Part shown: positions 8,701 through 23,950 of the stretch, one piece after another
Layout: each line of letters begins with the position of its first letter
How positions within the stretch are numbered: position 1 is the first letter of the stretch
Made by a program: the position numbers and the translations under genes
Notes under the pieces: model-generated
Seen by the model: the letters and a program-made list of their open reading frames with translations, nothing else
The model's database searches: none
Told to the model about the DNA's origin: nothing
Source of the DNA: Allacma fusca
Taxonomy: Eukaryota; Arthropoda; Collembola; Symphypleona; Sminthuridae
NCBI GenBank assembly: GCA_947179485.1
Contig: CAMXBY010000077.1
Location: 1 to 64,000, forward strand
DNA length: 64,000 nucleotides
Reading direction: 5' to 3'

Positions 8701-11700
8701 TAGCCAAAATTTTAGTTTCAGCGATTAATAAAATTTCAGTGATAATGTAAAAAAACGATAAATACAAATTCAAGTATAAATTCAAATTAAGCGATAATCT
8801 TTAATTTAGCTATATGTGGGAATTCAGCCATAAGTTTAATTTCAGCGATTATTAAATATTGAAGCACAAATTGGAAGTTAGCCATAATCTTTATTTCAGC
8901 CATTTGCTGGAAGTCAGTAATAATTTTAATTTCAGCGAATAATAAAATTTCATTGATAAATGCAAAATAAGCGATAAATAGAAATTCAAGTATAAATTAA
9001 CAGTAAGCGGTAATCTTTAATTCAGCCATATGTGGGAATTCAGCTATAAGCTTAATTTCAGCGATAATTAAAAACTTAAGCATAAATTAAAAGTAACTGA
9101 TAATCTTAAATTCAGCCATTTCTTGGAATTTAGCCAAAATTTTAGTTTCAGCGATTAATAAAATTTCAATGATAAATGTAAAAAAACGATAAATAGAAAT
9201 TCAAGTATAAATTCAAATTAAGCGATAATCTTTAATTTAGCTATATGTGGGAATTCAGCCATAAATTTAATTTCAGCGATTATTAAAAATTCCCGCATAC
9301 ACTGAAAGAAAGCGATAATTTTGAATTCACCCATTTGCAGGAATGCAGCCATAGTTTTAATTTCAGAGATTATTAAAAATTCCCGCATAAATTAAAAGTA
9401 AGCGATAATCTTGAATTCACTGATTCGTAGGAATTCAGCCATAATTTTAATTTCAGAGATTATTTAAAATTCCCGCATAAATTAAAAGTAAGAGATAATC
9501 TTGAATTCACCGATTCGTAGCAATTCAGCCATAATCTTAATTTCAGCGATTAATAAAAATTCAATTATAAATTCAAAGTAAGCGATAATCATAAATTCAG
9601 CCATTTCTAGGAATTCTGCCATAGGTTAATTATAGCGATTATTAAAAATTCAAGCGTAAATTGAAAGTAACCGATAAGCTTAAATTCAGCCATTTCTAGG
9701 AATTCAGCCATAATGTTTGTACCAGCGATTAATTAAATTTCAGACAAAATGTCAAAAAACAAAAAATTAAAATTCTAGTATAAACTGAACGTAAGCGATA
9801 ATACTAAATTCAGCAATATGTCGAACTTCAGCCATAAGTGTAATTGTATCAATTTATTTGAGCATAAACATAAAAGTAAGCGATATCTTAAATTCATCTA
9901 TATGTGGAAATTCAGCCATAAGTTTAATTTCAGCGATTAATAAATATTGAAGCACAAAATGGAAGTTAGCCATAATCTTTATTTCAGCCATTTGCTGGAA
10001 GTAAGTAATAATTTTAATTTCAGCGATTAATAAAATTTCGTTGATAAATGTAAAATAAGCGATAAATAGAAATTCAAGTATAAATTAACAGTAAGCGGTA
10101 ATCTTTAATTCAGCCATATGTGGGAATTCAGCCATAAGCTTAATTTCAGCGATAATTAAAAACTTAAGCATAAATTAAAAGTAACTGATAATCTTAAATT
10201 CAGCCATTTCTTGGAATTTAGCCAAAATTTTAGTTTCAGCGATTAATAAAACTTCAGTGATAAATGTAAAAAAACGATAAATAGAAATTCAAGTATAAAT
10301 TCAAATTAAGCGATAATCTTTAATTTAGCAATATGTGGGAATTCAGCCATAAGTTTAATTTCAGCGATTATTAAAAATTCCCGCATAAACTAAAAGTAAG
10401 CGATAATCTTGAATTCATTGAGTCGTAGGAATTCAGCCATAATTTTAATTTCAGCGGTTAATAAAAATTCAATTATAAATTCAAAGTAAGCGATAATCCT
10501 AAATTCAGCCATTTCTAGGAATTCAGCCATAGGTTAATTATAGCGATTATTAAAAACTCAAGCGTAAATTGAAAGTAATCGATAAGCATAAATTCAGCCA
10601 TTTCTAGGAATTCAGCCATAATTTTTGTACCAGCGATTAATTAAATTTCAGACAAAATGTCAAAAAACGAAAAATAGATATTCTAGTATAAACTGAACGT
10701 AAGCGATAATACTAAATTCAGCAATATGTCGAACTTCAGCCATAAGTGTAATTGTATTAATTTATTTAAGCATAAACATAAAAGTAAGCGATATCTTAAA
10801 TTCATCTATATGTGGAAATTCAGCCATAAGTTTAATTTTAGCGATTAATAAATATTGAAGCACAAATTGGAAGTTAGCCATAATCTTTAATTCAGCCATT
10901 TGCTGGAAGTCAGTAATAATTTTAATTTCAGCGAATAATCAAATTTCATTGATAAATAAAAAATAAGCGATAAATAGAAATTCAAGTATAAATTAACAGT
11001 AAGCGGTAATCTTTAATTCAGCCATATGTGGGAATTCAGCCACAAGCTTAATTTCAGCGATAATTAAAAACTTAAGCATAAATTAAAAGTAACTGATAAT
11101 CTAAAATTCAGCCATTTCTTGGAATTTAGCCAAAATTTTAGTTTCAGCGATAAATAAAATTTCAGTGATAATGTAAAAAAACGATAAATACAAATTCAAG
11201 TATAAATTCAAATTAAGCGATAATCTTTAATTTAGCTATATGTGGGAATTCAGCCATAAGTTTAATTTCAGCGATTATTAAATATTGAAGCACAAATTGG
11301 AAGTTAGCCATAATCTTTATTTCAGCCATTTGCTGGAAGTCAGTAATAATTTTAATTTCAGCGAATAATAAAATTTCATTGATAAATGCAAAATAAGCGA
11401 TAAATAGAAATTCAAGTATAAATTAACAGTAAGCGGTAATCTTTAATTCAGCCATATGTGGGAATTCAGCCATAAGCTTAATTTCAGCGATAATTAAAAA
11501 CTTAAGCATAAATTAAAAGTAACTGATAATCTTAAATTCAGCCATTTCTTGGAATTTAGCCAAAATTTTAGTTTCAGCGATTAATAAAACTTCAATGATA
11601 AATGTAAAAAAACGATAAATAGAAATTCAAGTATAAATTCAAATTAAGCGATAATCTTTAATTTAGCAATATGTGGGAATTCAGCCATAAGTTTAATTTC

Positions 11701-14700
11701 AGCGATTATTAAAAATTCCCGCATAAACTAAAAGTAAGCGATAATCTTGAATTCACTGAGTCGTAGGAATTCAGCCATAATTTTAATTTCAGCGGTTAAT
11801 AAAAATTCAATTATAAATTCAAAGTAAGCGATAATCCTAAATTCAGCCATTTCTAGGAATTCAGCCATAGGTTAATTATAGCGATTATTAAAAACTCAAG
11901 CGTAAATTGAAAGTAATCGATAAGCATAAATTCAGCCATTTCTAGGAATTCAGCCATAATTTTTGTACCAGCGATTAATTAAATTTCAGACAAAATGTCA
12001 AAAAACGAAAAATAGATATTCTAGTATAAACTGAACGTAAGCGATAATACTAAATTCAGCAATATGTCGAACTTCAGCCATAAGTGTAATTGTATTAATT
12101 TATTTGAGCATAAACATAAAAGTAAGCGATATCTTAAATTCATCTATATGTGGAAATTCAGCCATAAGTTTAATTTTAGCGATTAATAAATATTGAAGCA
12201 CAAATTGGAAGTTAGCCATAATCTTTAATTCAGCCATTTGCTGGAAGTCAGTAATAATTTTAATTTCAGCGAATAATCAAATTTCATTGATAAATAAAAA
12301 ATAAGCGATAAATAGAAATTCAAGTATAAATTAACAGTAAGCGGTAATCTTTAATTCAGCCATATGTGGGAATTCAGCCACAAGCTTAATTTCAGCGATA
12401 ATTAAAAACTTAAGCATAAATTAAAAGTAACTGATAATCTAAAATTCAGCCATTTCTTGGAATTTAGCCAAAATTTTAGTTTCAGCGATAAATAAAATTT
12501 CAGTGATAATGTAAAAAAACGATAAATACAAATTCAAGTATAAATTCAAATTAAGCGATAATCTTTAATTTAGCTATATGTGGGAATTCAGCCATAAGTT
12601 TAATTTCAGCGATTATTAAATATTGAAGCACAAATTGGAAGTTAGCCATAATCTTTATTTCAGCCATTTGCTGGAAGTCAGTAATAATTTTAATTTCAGC
12701 GAATAATAAAATTTCATTGATAAATGCAAAATAAGCGATAAATAGAAATTCAAGTATAAATTAACAGTAAGCGGTAATCTTTAATTCAGCCATATGTGGG
12801 AATTCAGCTATAAGCTTAATTTCAGCGATAATTAAAAACTTAAGCATAAATTAAAAGTAACTGATAATCTAAAATTCAGCCATTTCTTGGAATTTAGCCA
12901 AAATTTTAGTTTCAGCGATTAATAAAATTTCAATGATAAATGTAAAAAAACGATAAATAGAAATTCAAGTGTAAATTCAAATAAGCGATAATCTTTAATT
13001 TAGCTATATGTGGGAATTCAGCCATAAATTTAATTTCAGCGATTATTAAAAATTCCCGCATACACTGAAAGAAAGCGATAATTTTGAATTCACCCATATG
13101 CAGGAATGCAGCCATAGTTTTAATTTCAGAGATTATTAAAAATTCCCGCATAAATAAAAAGTAAGCGATAATCTTGAATTCACTCATTCGTAGGAATTCA
13201 GCCATAATTTTAATTTCAGAGATTATTAAAAATTCCCGCATAAATTAAAAGTAAGAGATAATCTTGAATTCACCGATTCGTAGCAATTCAGCCATAATTT
13301 TAATTTCAGCGATTAATAAAAATTCAATTATAAATTCAAAGTAAGCGATAATCCTAAATTCAGCCATTTCTAGGAATTCTGCCATAGGTTAATTATAGCG
13401 ATTATTAAAAATTCAAGCGTAAATTGAAAGTAACCGATAAGCTTAAATTCAGCCATTTCTAGGAATTCAGCCATAATGTTTGTACCAGCGATTAATTAAA
13501 TTTCAGACAAAATGTCAAAAAACAAAAAATTAAAATTCTAGTATAAACTGAACGTAAGCGATAATACTAAATTCAGCAATATGTCGAACTTCAGCCATAA
13601 GTGTAATTGTATCAATTTATTTGAGCATAAACATAAAAGTAAGCGATATCTTAAATTCATCTATATGTGGAAATTCAGCCATAAGTTTAATTTCAGCGAT
13701 TAATAAATATTGAAGCACAAAATGGAAGTTAGCCATAATCTTTATTTCAGCCATTTGCTGGAAGTAAGTAATAATTTTAATTTCAGCGATTAATAAAATT
13801 TCATTGATAAATGTAAAATAAGCGATAAATAGAAATTCAAGTATAAATTAACAGTAAGCGGTAATACTAAATTCAGCAATATGTCGAACTTCAGCCATAA
13901 GTGTAATTGTATCAATTTATTTGAGCATAAACATAAAAGTATGCGATATCTTAAATTCATCTATATGTGGAAATTCAGCCATAAGTTTAATTTCAGCGAT
14001 TAATAAATATTGAAGCACAAAATGGAAGTTAGCCATAATCTTTATTTCAGCCATTTGCTGGAAGTAAGTAATAATTTTAATTTCAGCGATTAATAAAATT
14101 TCGTTGATAAATGTAAAATAAGCGATAAATAGAAATTCAAGTATAAATTAACAGTAAGCGGTAATCTTTAATTCAGCCATATGTGGGAATTCAGCCATAA
14201 GCTTAATTTCAGCGATAATTAAAAGCTTAAGCATAAATTAAAAGTAACTGATAATCTTAAATTCCGCCATTTCTTGGAATTTAGCCAAAATTTTAGTTTC
14301 AGCGATTAATAAAACTTCAGTGATAAATGTAAAAAAACGATAAATAGAAATTCAAGTATAAATTCAAATTAAGCGATAATCTTTAATTTAGCAATATGTG
14401 GGAATTCAGCCATAAGTTTAATTTCAGCGATTATTAAAAATTCCCGCATAAACTAAAAGTAAGCGATAATCTTGAATTCACTGAGTCGTAGGAATTCAGC
14501 CATAATTTTAATTTCAGCGGTTAATAAAAATTCAAAGTAAGCGATAATCCTAAATTCAGCCATTTCTAGGAATTCAGCCATAGGTTAATTATAGCGATTA
14601 TTAAAAACTCAAGCGTAAATTGAAAGTAATCGATAAGCATAAATTCAGCCATTTCTAGGAATTCAGCCACAATTTTTGTACCAGCGATTAATTAAATTTC

Positions 14701-14760
14701 AGACAAAATGTCAAAAAACGAAAAATAGATATTCTAGTATAAACTGAACGTAAGCGATAA
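5781..14760. repeat. Array block with alternating long and short HORs and a 300-bp internal duplication
   Basis: Landmarks at 5781, 7047, 8255, 9773, 10681, 12019, 13536 and 14732 give HOR spacings of 1266, 1208, 1518, 908, 1338, 1517 and 1196 bp. The 1518-bp form at 8255 and the 1517-bp form at 12019 match closely. The 1208- and 1196-bp forms are a 908-bp HOR plus an internal 300-bp tandem duplication; the second also lacks 12 bp near 14530. The pattern shows that one multi-HOR segment was duplicated after the internal duplication arose. The longest minus-strand frame (6273-6662, 129 codons) lies here and is a repeat by-product. Confidence 0.8.
7077..7676. repeat. Exact-length 300-bp tandem duplication inside a HOR
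   Basis: The segments 7077-7376 and 7377-7676 are almost identical. They differ at GTAAGCGAT versus GTATGCGAT and at TTTCATTG versus TTTCGTTG. Each holds one shortened S monomer, one 90-bp S monomer and most of an L monomer. The same duplication with the same marker differences recurs at about 13565-14164, so it was copied as part of a larger block. Confidence 0.85.
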
Positions 14761-17356
14761 TACTAAATTCAGCAATATGTCGAACTTCAGCCATAAGTGT
14801 AATTGTATTAATTTATTTGAGTATAAACATAAAAGTAAGCGATATCTTAAATTCATCTATATGTGGAAATTCAGCCATAAGTTTAATTTTAGCGATTAAT
14901 AAATATTGAAGCACAAATTGGAAGTTAGCCATAATCTTTAATTCAGCCATTTGCTGGAAGTCAGTAATAATTTTAATTTCAGCGAATAATCAAATTTCAT
15001 TGATAAATAAAAAATAAGCGATAAATAGAAATTCAAGTATAAATTAACAGTAAGCGGTAATCTTTAATTCAGCCATATGTGGGAATTCAGCCACAAGCTT
15101 AATTTCAGCGATAATTAAAAACTTAAGCATAAATTAAAAGTAACTGATAATCTAAAATTCAGCCATTTCTTGGAATTTAGCCAAAATTTTAGTTTCAGCG
15201 ATTAATAAAATTTCAGTGATAATGTAAAAAAACGATAAATACAAATTCAAGTATAAATTCAAATTAAGCGATAATCTTTAATTTAGCTATATGTGGGAAT
15301 TCAGCCATAAGTTTAATTTCAGCGATTATTAAAAATTCCCGCATACACTGAAAGAAAGCGATAATTTTGAATTCATCCATTTGCAGGAATTCAGCCATAA
15401 TTTTAATTTCAGAGATTATTAAAAATTCCCGCATAAATTAAAAGTAAGAGATAATCTTAAATTCACCGATTCGTAGAAATTCAGCCATAATTTTAATTTC
15501 CGCGATTAATAAAAATTCAATTATAAATTCAAAGTAAGCAAAAATCCTAAATTCAACCATTTCTAGGAATTCAGCCATAGGTTGATTATAGCGATTATTA
15601 AAAACTCAAGCGTAAATTGAAAGTAATCGATAAGCTTAAATTCAGCCATTTCTAGGAATTCAGCCATAATTTTTGAACCAGCGATTAATTTAATTTCAGA
15701 CAAAATGTCGAAAAACAAAAAATTAAAATTCTAGTATAAACTGAACGTAAGCGATAATACTAAATTCAGCAAAATTTCGAACTTCAGCCATAAGTGTAAT
15801 TGTATCAATTTATTCGAGCACAAACATAAAAGTAAGCGATGTATTAAATTCATCTATATGTGGAAATTTCGTCCATAAGTTTAATTTCAGCGATTAATAA
15901 ATATTGAAGCACAAATTGGAAGTTAGCCGTAATCGTTAATTCAGCCTTTTGCAGAAAGTCAGTAATAATTTTAATTTCAGCGATTAATAAAATTTCATTG
16001 ATAAATGTAAAATAAGCGATAAATAGAAATTCAAGTATAAATTAACAGTAAGCGGTAATACTAAATTCAGCAATATGTCGAACTTCAGCCATAAGTGTAA
16101 TTGTATTAATTTATTTGAGCATAAACATAAAAGTAAGCGATATCTTAAATTCATCTATATGTGGAAATTCAGCCATAAGTTTAATTTTAGCGATTAATAA
16201 ATATTGAAGCACAAATTGGAAGTTAGCCATAATCTTTAATTCAGCCATTTGCTGGAAGTCAGTAATAATTTTAATTTCAGCGAATAATCAAATTTCATTG
16301 ATAAATAAAAAATAAGCGATAAATAGAAATTCAAGTATAAATTAACAGTAAGCGGTAATCTTTAATTCAGCCATATGTGGGAATTCAGCCACAAGCTTAA
16401 TTTCAGCGATAATTAAAAACTTAAGCATAAATTAAAAGTAACTGATAATCTAAAATTCAGCCATTTCTTGGAATTTAGCCAAAATTTTAGTTTCAGCGAT
16501 TAATAAAATTTCAGTGATAATGTAAAAAAACGATAAATACAAATTCAAGTATAAATTCAAATTAAGCGATAATCTTTAATTTAGCTATATGTGGGAATTC
16601 AGCCATAAGTTTAATTTCAGCGATTATTAAAAATTCCCGCATACACTGAAAGAAAGCGATAATTTTGAATTCATCCATTTGCAGGAATTCAGCCATAATT
16701 TTAATTTCAGAGATTATTAAAAATTCCCGCATAAATTAAAAGTAAGAGATAATCTTAAATTCACCGATTCGTAGAAATTCAGCCATAATTTTAATTTCCG
16801 CGATTAATAAAAATTCAATTATAAATTCAAAGTAAGCAAAAATCCTAAATTCAACCATTTCTAGGAATTCAGCCATAGGTTGATTATAGCGATTATTAAA
16901 AACTCAAGCGTAAATTGAAAGTAATCGATAAGCTTAAATTCAGCCATTTCTAGGAATTCAGCCATAATTTTTGAACCAGCGATTAATTTAATTTCAGACA
17001 AAATGTCGAAAAACAAAAAATTAAAATTCTAGTATAAACTGAACGTAAGCGATAATACTAAATTCAGCAAAATTTCGAACTTCAGCCATAAGTGTAATTG
17101 TATCAATTTATTCGAGCACAAACATAAAAGTAAGCGATGTATTAAATTCATCTATATGTGGAAATTTCGTCCATAAGTTTAATTTCAGCGATTAATAAAT
17201 ATTGAAGCACAAATTGGAAGTTAGCCGTAATCGTTAATTCAGCCTTTTGCAGAAAGTCAGTAATAATTTTAATTTCAGCGATTAATAAAATTTCATTGAT
17301 AAATGTAAAATAAGCGATAAATAGAAATTCAAGTATAAATTAACAGTAAGCGGTAA
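14761..17356. repeat. Two tandem 1298-bp HOR variants
   Basis: Copy one (14761-16058) and copy two (16059-17356) match at an offset of exactly 1298 bp, checked at CCACAAGC (15091 and 16389) and at the landmark (15729 and 17027). Private markers shared by both are the TTTCGTCCATAAG variant, GATGTATTAAATTC and AGCCTTTTGCAGAAAG. One difference is GAGTATAAAC versus GAGCATAAAC. The join at 16058 links CGGTAAT to ACTAAATTC, the product expected from unequal exchange between two GGTAAT/GATAAT sites. Confidence 0.85.
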
Positions 17357-20300
17357 TCTTTAATTCAGCCATATGTGGGAATTCAGCCATAAGCTTAATT
17401 TCAGCGATAATTAAAAACTTAAGCATAAATTAAAAGTAACTGATAATCTTAAATTCAGCCATTTCTTGGAATTTAGCCAAAATTTTAGTTTCAGCGATTA
17501 ATAAAATTTCAGTGATAACTGTAAAAAAACGATAAATAGAAATTCAAGTATAAATTCAAATTAAGCGATAATCTTTAATTTAGCTATATGTGGGAATTCA
17601 GCCATAAGTTTAATTTCAGCGATTATTCAAAATTCCCGCATACACTGAAAGAAAGCGATAATTTTGAATTCACCCATTTGCAGGAATGCAGCAATAATTT
17701 TAATTTCAGAGATTATTAAAAATTCCCGCATAAATTACAAGTAAGCGACATTCTTGAATTCACTGATTCGTGGGAATTCAGCCAGAAGTTTAATTTCAGC
17801 GATTATTAAAAATTCCCGCATAAACTAAAAGTAAGCGATAACTTAGAATTCACTGAGTCGTAGAAATTTAGCCATAATTTTAATTTCAGCGGTTAATAAA
17901 AATTCAATTATAAATTCAAAGTAAGCGATAATCCTAAATTCAGCCATTTCTAGGAATTCAGCCATAGGTTAATTATAGCGATTATCAAAAACTCAAGCGT
18001 GAATTGAAAGTAATCGATAAGCATAAATTCAGCCATTTCTAGGAATTCAGCCATAATTTTTGTACCAGCGATTAATTAAATTTCAGACAAAATGTCAAAA
18101 AACAAAAAATTAAAATTCTAGTATAAACTGAACGTAAGCGATAATACTAAATTCAGCAATATGTCGAACTTCAGCCATAAGTGTAATTGTATCAATTTAT
18201 TGGAGCATAAACATAAAAGTAAGCGATATCCTAAATTCATCTATATGTGGAAATTCAGCCATAAGTTTAATTTCAGCGATTAATAAATATTGAAGCACAA
18301 CTTGGAAGTTAGCCATAATCTTTATTTCAGCCATTTGCTGGAAGTCAGTAATAATTTTAATTTCAGCGATTCATAAATATTGAAGCACAAATTGGAAGTT
18401 AGCCATCATCTTTATTTCAGCCATTTGCTGGAAGTCAGTAATAATTTTAATTTCAGCGATTAATAAAATTTCATTGATAAATGCAAAATAAGCGATAAAT
18501 AGAAATTCAAGTATAAATTAACAGTAAGCGGTAATCTTTAATTCAGCCATATGTGGGAATTCAGCTATAAGCTTAATTTCAGCGATAATTAAAAACTTAA
18601 TCATAAATTAAAAGTAATTGATAATCTTAAATTCAGCCATTTCTTGGAATTTAGCCAAAATTTTAGTTTCAGCGATTAATAAAATTTCAGTGATAAATGT
18701 TAAAAAACGATAAATAGAAATTCAAGTATAAATTCAAATTAAGCGATAATCTTTAATTTAGCAATATGTGGGAATTCAGCCATAAGTTTAATTTCAGCGA
18801 TTATTTAAAATTCCCGCATAAACTAAAAGTAAGCGATAATCTTGAATTCACTGAGTCGTAGGAATTCAGCCATAATTTTAATTTCAGCGGTTAATAAAAA
18901 TTCAATTATAAATTGAAAGTAAGCGATAATCCTAAATTCAGCCATTTCTAGGAATTCAGCCATAGGTTAATTATAGCGATTATTAAAAACTCAAGCGTAA
19001 ATTGAAAGTAATCGATAAGCATAAATTCAGCCATTTCTAGGAATTCAGCCATAATTTTTGTACCAGCGATTAATTAAATTTCAGACAAAATGTCAAAAAA
19101 CGAAAAATAGATATTCTAGTATAAACTGAACGTAAGCGATAATACTAAATTCAGCAATATGTCGAACTTCAGCCATAAGTGTAATTGTATCAATTTATTT
19201 GAGCATAAACATAAAAGTAAGCGATATCTTAAATTTATCTATATGTGGAAATTCAGCCATAAGTTCAATTTCAGCGATTAATAAATATTGAAGCACAAAT
19301 TGGAAGTTAGCCATAATCTTTATTTCAGCCATTTGCTGGAAGTAAGTAATAATTTTAATTTCAGCGATTAATAAAATTTCATTGATAAATGTAAAATAAG
19401 CGATAAATAGAAATTCAAGTATAAATTAAGAGTAAGCGGTAATCTTTAATTCAGCCATATGTGGGAATTCAGCTATAAGCTTAATTTCAGCGATAATTAA
19501 AAACTTAAGCATAAATTAAAAGTAACTGATAATCTTAAATTCAGCCATTTCTTGGAATTTAGCCAAAATTTTAGTTTCAGCGATTAATAAAATTTCAGTG
19601 ATAAATGTAAAAAAACGATAAATAGAAATTCAAGTATAAATTTAAATTAAGCGATAATCCTTATTTAGCTATATGTGGGTATTCAGCCATAAGTTTAATT
19701 TCAGCGATTAATAAAAATTCCCGCATACACTGAAAGAAAGCGATAATTTTGAATTCACCCATTTGCAGGAATGCAGCAATAATTTTAATTTCAGAGATTA
19801 TTAAAAATTCCCGCATAAATTAAAAGTAAGCGATAATCTTGAATTCACTGATTCGTAGGAATTCAGCCATAATTTTAATTTCAGAGATTATTAAAAATTC
19901 CCGCATAAATAAAAAGTAAGAGATAATCTTGAATTCACCGATTCGTAGAAATTTAGCTATATTTTTAATTTCAGCGATTAATAAAAATTCAATTTTAAAT
20001 TCAAAGTAAGCGATAATCCTAAATTCAGCCATTTCTAGGAATTCAGCCATGGGTTAATTATAGCGATTATTAAAAACTCAAGCGTAAATTGAAAGTAATC
20101 GATAAGCTTAAATACAGCCTTTTTTAGGAATTCAGCCATAATTTTTGTACCAGCGATTAATTAAATTTCAGACAAAATGTCAAAAAACAAAAAATTAAAA
20201 TTCTAGTATAAACTGAACGTAAGCGATAATACTAAATTCAGCAATATGTCGAACTTCAGCCATAAGTGTAATTGTATCAATTTATTGGAGCATAAACATA

Positions 20301-20860
20301 AAAGTAAGCGATATCCTTAATTCATCTATATGTGGAAATTCAGCCATAAGTTTAATTTCAGCGATTAATAAATATTGAAGCACAACTTGGAAGTTAGCCA
20401 TAATCTTTATTTCAGCCATTTGCTGGAAGTCAGTAATAATTTTAATTTCAGCGATTAATAAATATTGAAGCACAAATTGGAAGTTAGCCATCATCTTTAT
20501 TTCAGCCATTTGCTGGAAGTCAGTAATAATTTTAATTTCAGCGATTAATAAAATTTCATTGATAAATGCAAAATAAGCGATAAATAGAAATTCAAGTATA
20601 AATTAACAGTAAGCGGTAATCTTTAATTCAGCCATAAGTGGGAATTCAGCTATAAGCTTAATTTCAGCGATAATTAAAAACTTAATCATAAATTAAAAGT
20701 AATTGATAATCTTAATTTCAGGTATTTCTTGGAATTTAGCCAAAATTTTAGTTTCAGCGATTAATAAAATTTCAGTGATAAATGTAAAAAAACGATAAAT
20801 AGAAATTCAAGTATAAATTTAAATTAAGCGATAATCCTTATTTAGCTATATGTGGGTATT
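17357..20860. repeat. Array block with 998-1089-bp HORs
   Basis: Landmarks at 18116, 19114 and 20201 give spacings of 998 and 1087 bp. The S2 monomer with GCACAACTTGGAAG is present twice in tandem at 18270-18450 and again at 20355-20530, a 90-bp gain compared with the canonical HOR. No foreign insert was seen. Confidence 0.7.
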
Positions 20861-23800
20861 CAGCCATAAAATTAATTTCAGCGATTAATAAAAATTCCCG
20901 CATACACTGAAAGAAAGCGATAATTTTGAATTCACCCATTTGCAGGAATGCAGCAATAATTTTAATTTCAGAGATTATTAAAAATTCCCGCATAAATTAA
21001 AAGTAAGAGATAATCTTGAATTCACTGATTCGTAGGAATTCAGCCATAATTTAATTTCAGAGATTATTAAAAATTCCTGCATAAATTAAAAGTAAGAGAT
21101 AATCTTGAATTCACCGATTCGAAGAAATTTAGCTATATTTTTAATTTCAGCGATTAATAAAAATTCAATTATAAATTCAAAGTAAGCGATAATCCTAAAT
21201 TCAGCCATTTCTAGGAATTCAGCCATGGGTTAATTATAGCGATTATTAAAAACTCAAGCGTAAATTGAAAGTAATCGATAAGCTTAAATACAGCCATTTT
21301 TAGGAATTCAGCGATAATTTTTGTACCAGCGATTAATTAAATTTCAGACAAAATGTCAAAAAGCAAAAAATTAAAATTCTAGTATAAACTGACGGTAAGC
21401 GATAATACTAAATTCAGCAATATGTCGAACTTCAGCCATAAAAGTAATTGTATCAATTTATTCGAGCATAAACATAAAAGTAAGCGATATCTTAAATTCA
21501 TCTATATGTGGAAATTCATCCATAAGTTTAATTTCAGCGATTAATAAATATTGAAGCACAAATTGGAAGCCATAATCTTTAATTCAGTCATTTGCTGGTA
21601 GTCAGTCATAATTTTAATTTCAGCGATAATTAAAAACTTAAGCATAAATTAAAAGTAACTGATAATCTTAAATTCAGCCATTTCTTGGAATTTAGCCAAA
21701 ATTTTAGTTTCAGCGATTAATAAAATTTCAGTGCTTAATGTAAAAAAACGATCAATAGAAATTCAAGTATAAATTTAAATTAAGCGATAATCTTTATTTA
21801 GCTATATGTGGGTATTCAGCCATAAGTTTAATTTCAGCGATTAATAAAAATTCCCGCATACACTGAAAGAAAGCGATAATTTTGAATTCACCTATTTGCA
21901 GGAATTTAGCCATAATTTTAATTTCAGAGATTATTAAAAATTCCCGCATAAATTAAAAGTAAGCGATAATCTTGAATTCACTGATTCGTAGGAATTCAGC
22001 CATAATTTTAATTTCAGAGATTATTAAAAATTCCCGCATAAATTAAAAGTAAGCGATAATCTTGAATTCACTGATTCGTAGGAATTCAGCCATAATTTTA
22101 ATTTCAGAGATTATTAAAAATTCCCGCATAAATTAAAAGTAAGAGATAATCTTGAATTCACTGATTCGTAGGAATTCAGCCATAATTTAATTTCAGAGAT
22201 TATTAAAAATTCCTGCATAAATTAAAAGTAAGAGATAATCTTGAATTCACCGATTCGAAGAAATTTAGCTATATTTTTAATTTCAGCGATTAATAAAAAT
22301 TCAATTATAAATTCAAAGTAAGCGATAATCCTAAATTCAGCCATTTCTAGGAATTCAGCCATGGGTTAATTATAGCGATTATTAAAAACTCAAGCGTAAA
22401 TTGAAAGTAATCGATAAGCTTAAATACAGCCATTTTTAGGAATTCAGCGATAATTTTTGTACCAGCGATTAATTAAATTTCAGACAAAATGTCAAAAAGC
22501 AAAAAATTAAAATTCTAGTATAAACTGAACGTAAGCGATAATACTAAATTCAGCAATATGTCGAACTTCAGCCATAAAAGTAATTGTATCAATTTATTCG
22601 AGCATAAACATAAAAGTAAGCGATATCTTAAATTCATCTATATGTGGAAATTCATCCATAAGTTTAATTTCAGCGATTAATAAATATTGAAGCACAAATT
22701 GGAAGCCATAATCTTTAATTCAGTCATTTGCTGGTAGTCAGTCATAATTTTAATTTCAGCGATAATTAAAAACTTAAGCATAAATTAAAAGTAACTGATA
22801 ATCTTAAATTCAGCCATTTCTTGGAATTTAGCCAAAATTTTAGTTTCAGCGATTAATAAAATTTCAGTGCTTAATGTAAAAAAACGATCAATAGAAATTC
22901 AAGTATAAATTTAAATTAAGCGATAATCTTTATTTAGCTATATGTGGGTATTCAGCCATAAGTTTAATTTCAGCGATTAATAAAAATTCCCGCATACACT
23001 GAAAGAAAGCGATAATTTTGAATTCACCTATTTGCAGGAATTTAGCCATAATTTTAATTTCAGAGATTATTAAAAATTCCCGCATAAATTAAAAGTAAGC
23101 GATAATCTTGAATTCACTGATTCGTAGGAATTCAGCCATAATTTTAATTTCAGAGATTATTAAAAATTCCCGCATAAATTAAAAGTAAGCGATAATCTTG
23201 AATTCACTGATTCGTAGGAATTCAGCCATAATTTTAATTTCAGAGATTATTAAAAATTCCCGCATAAATTAAAAGTAAGAGATAATCTTGAATTCACTGA
23301 TTCGTAGGAATTCAGCCATAATTTTAATTTCAGAGATTATTAAAAATTCCCGCATAAATTAAAAGTAAGAGATAATCTTGAATTCACCGATTCGAAGAAA
23401 TTTAGCTATATTTTTAATTTCAGCGATTAATAAAAATTCAATTATAAATTCAAAGTAAGCGATAATCCTAAATTCAGCCATTTCTAGGAATTCAGCCATG
23501 GGTTAATTATAGCGATTATTAAAAACTCAAGCGTAAATTGAAAGTAATCGATAAGCTTAAATACAGCCATTTTTAGGAATTCAGCGATAATTTTTGTACC
23601 AGCGATTAATTAAATTTCAGACAAAATGTCAAAAAGCAAAAAATTAAAATTCTAGTATAAACTGAACGTAAGCGATAATACTAAATTCAGCAATATGTCG
23701 AACTTCAGCCATAAAAGTAATTGTATCAATTTATTCGAGCATAAACATAAAAGTAAGCGATATCTTAAATTCATCTATATGTGGAAATTCATCAATAAGT

Positions 23801-23950
23801 TTAATTTCAGCGATTAATAAATATTGAAGCACAAATTGGAAGCCATAATCTTTAATTCAGTCATTTGCTGGTAGTCAGTCATAATTTTAATTTCAGCGAT
23901 AATTAAAAACTTAAGCATAAATTAAAAGTAACTGATAATCTTAAATTCAG
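20861..23950. repeat. Triplicated about 1137-bp HOR variant
   Basis: Landmarks at 21377, 22513 and 23650 are 1136 and 1137 bp apart. The copies share private markers: GTGCTTAATG with CGATCAATAG (first two copies), AAAAAGCAAAAAATT, GGAAGCCATAATC, GTCATTTGCTGGTAG and the CCATGGG site. They differ in how many times the 90-bp GATTCGTAGG monomer is repeated, for example three in a row at 21960-22200 and four around 23090-23390. The third copy loses the private markers after about 23950. Confidence 0.8.
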
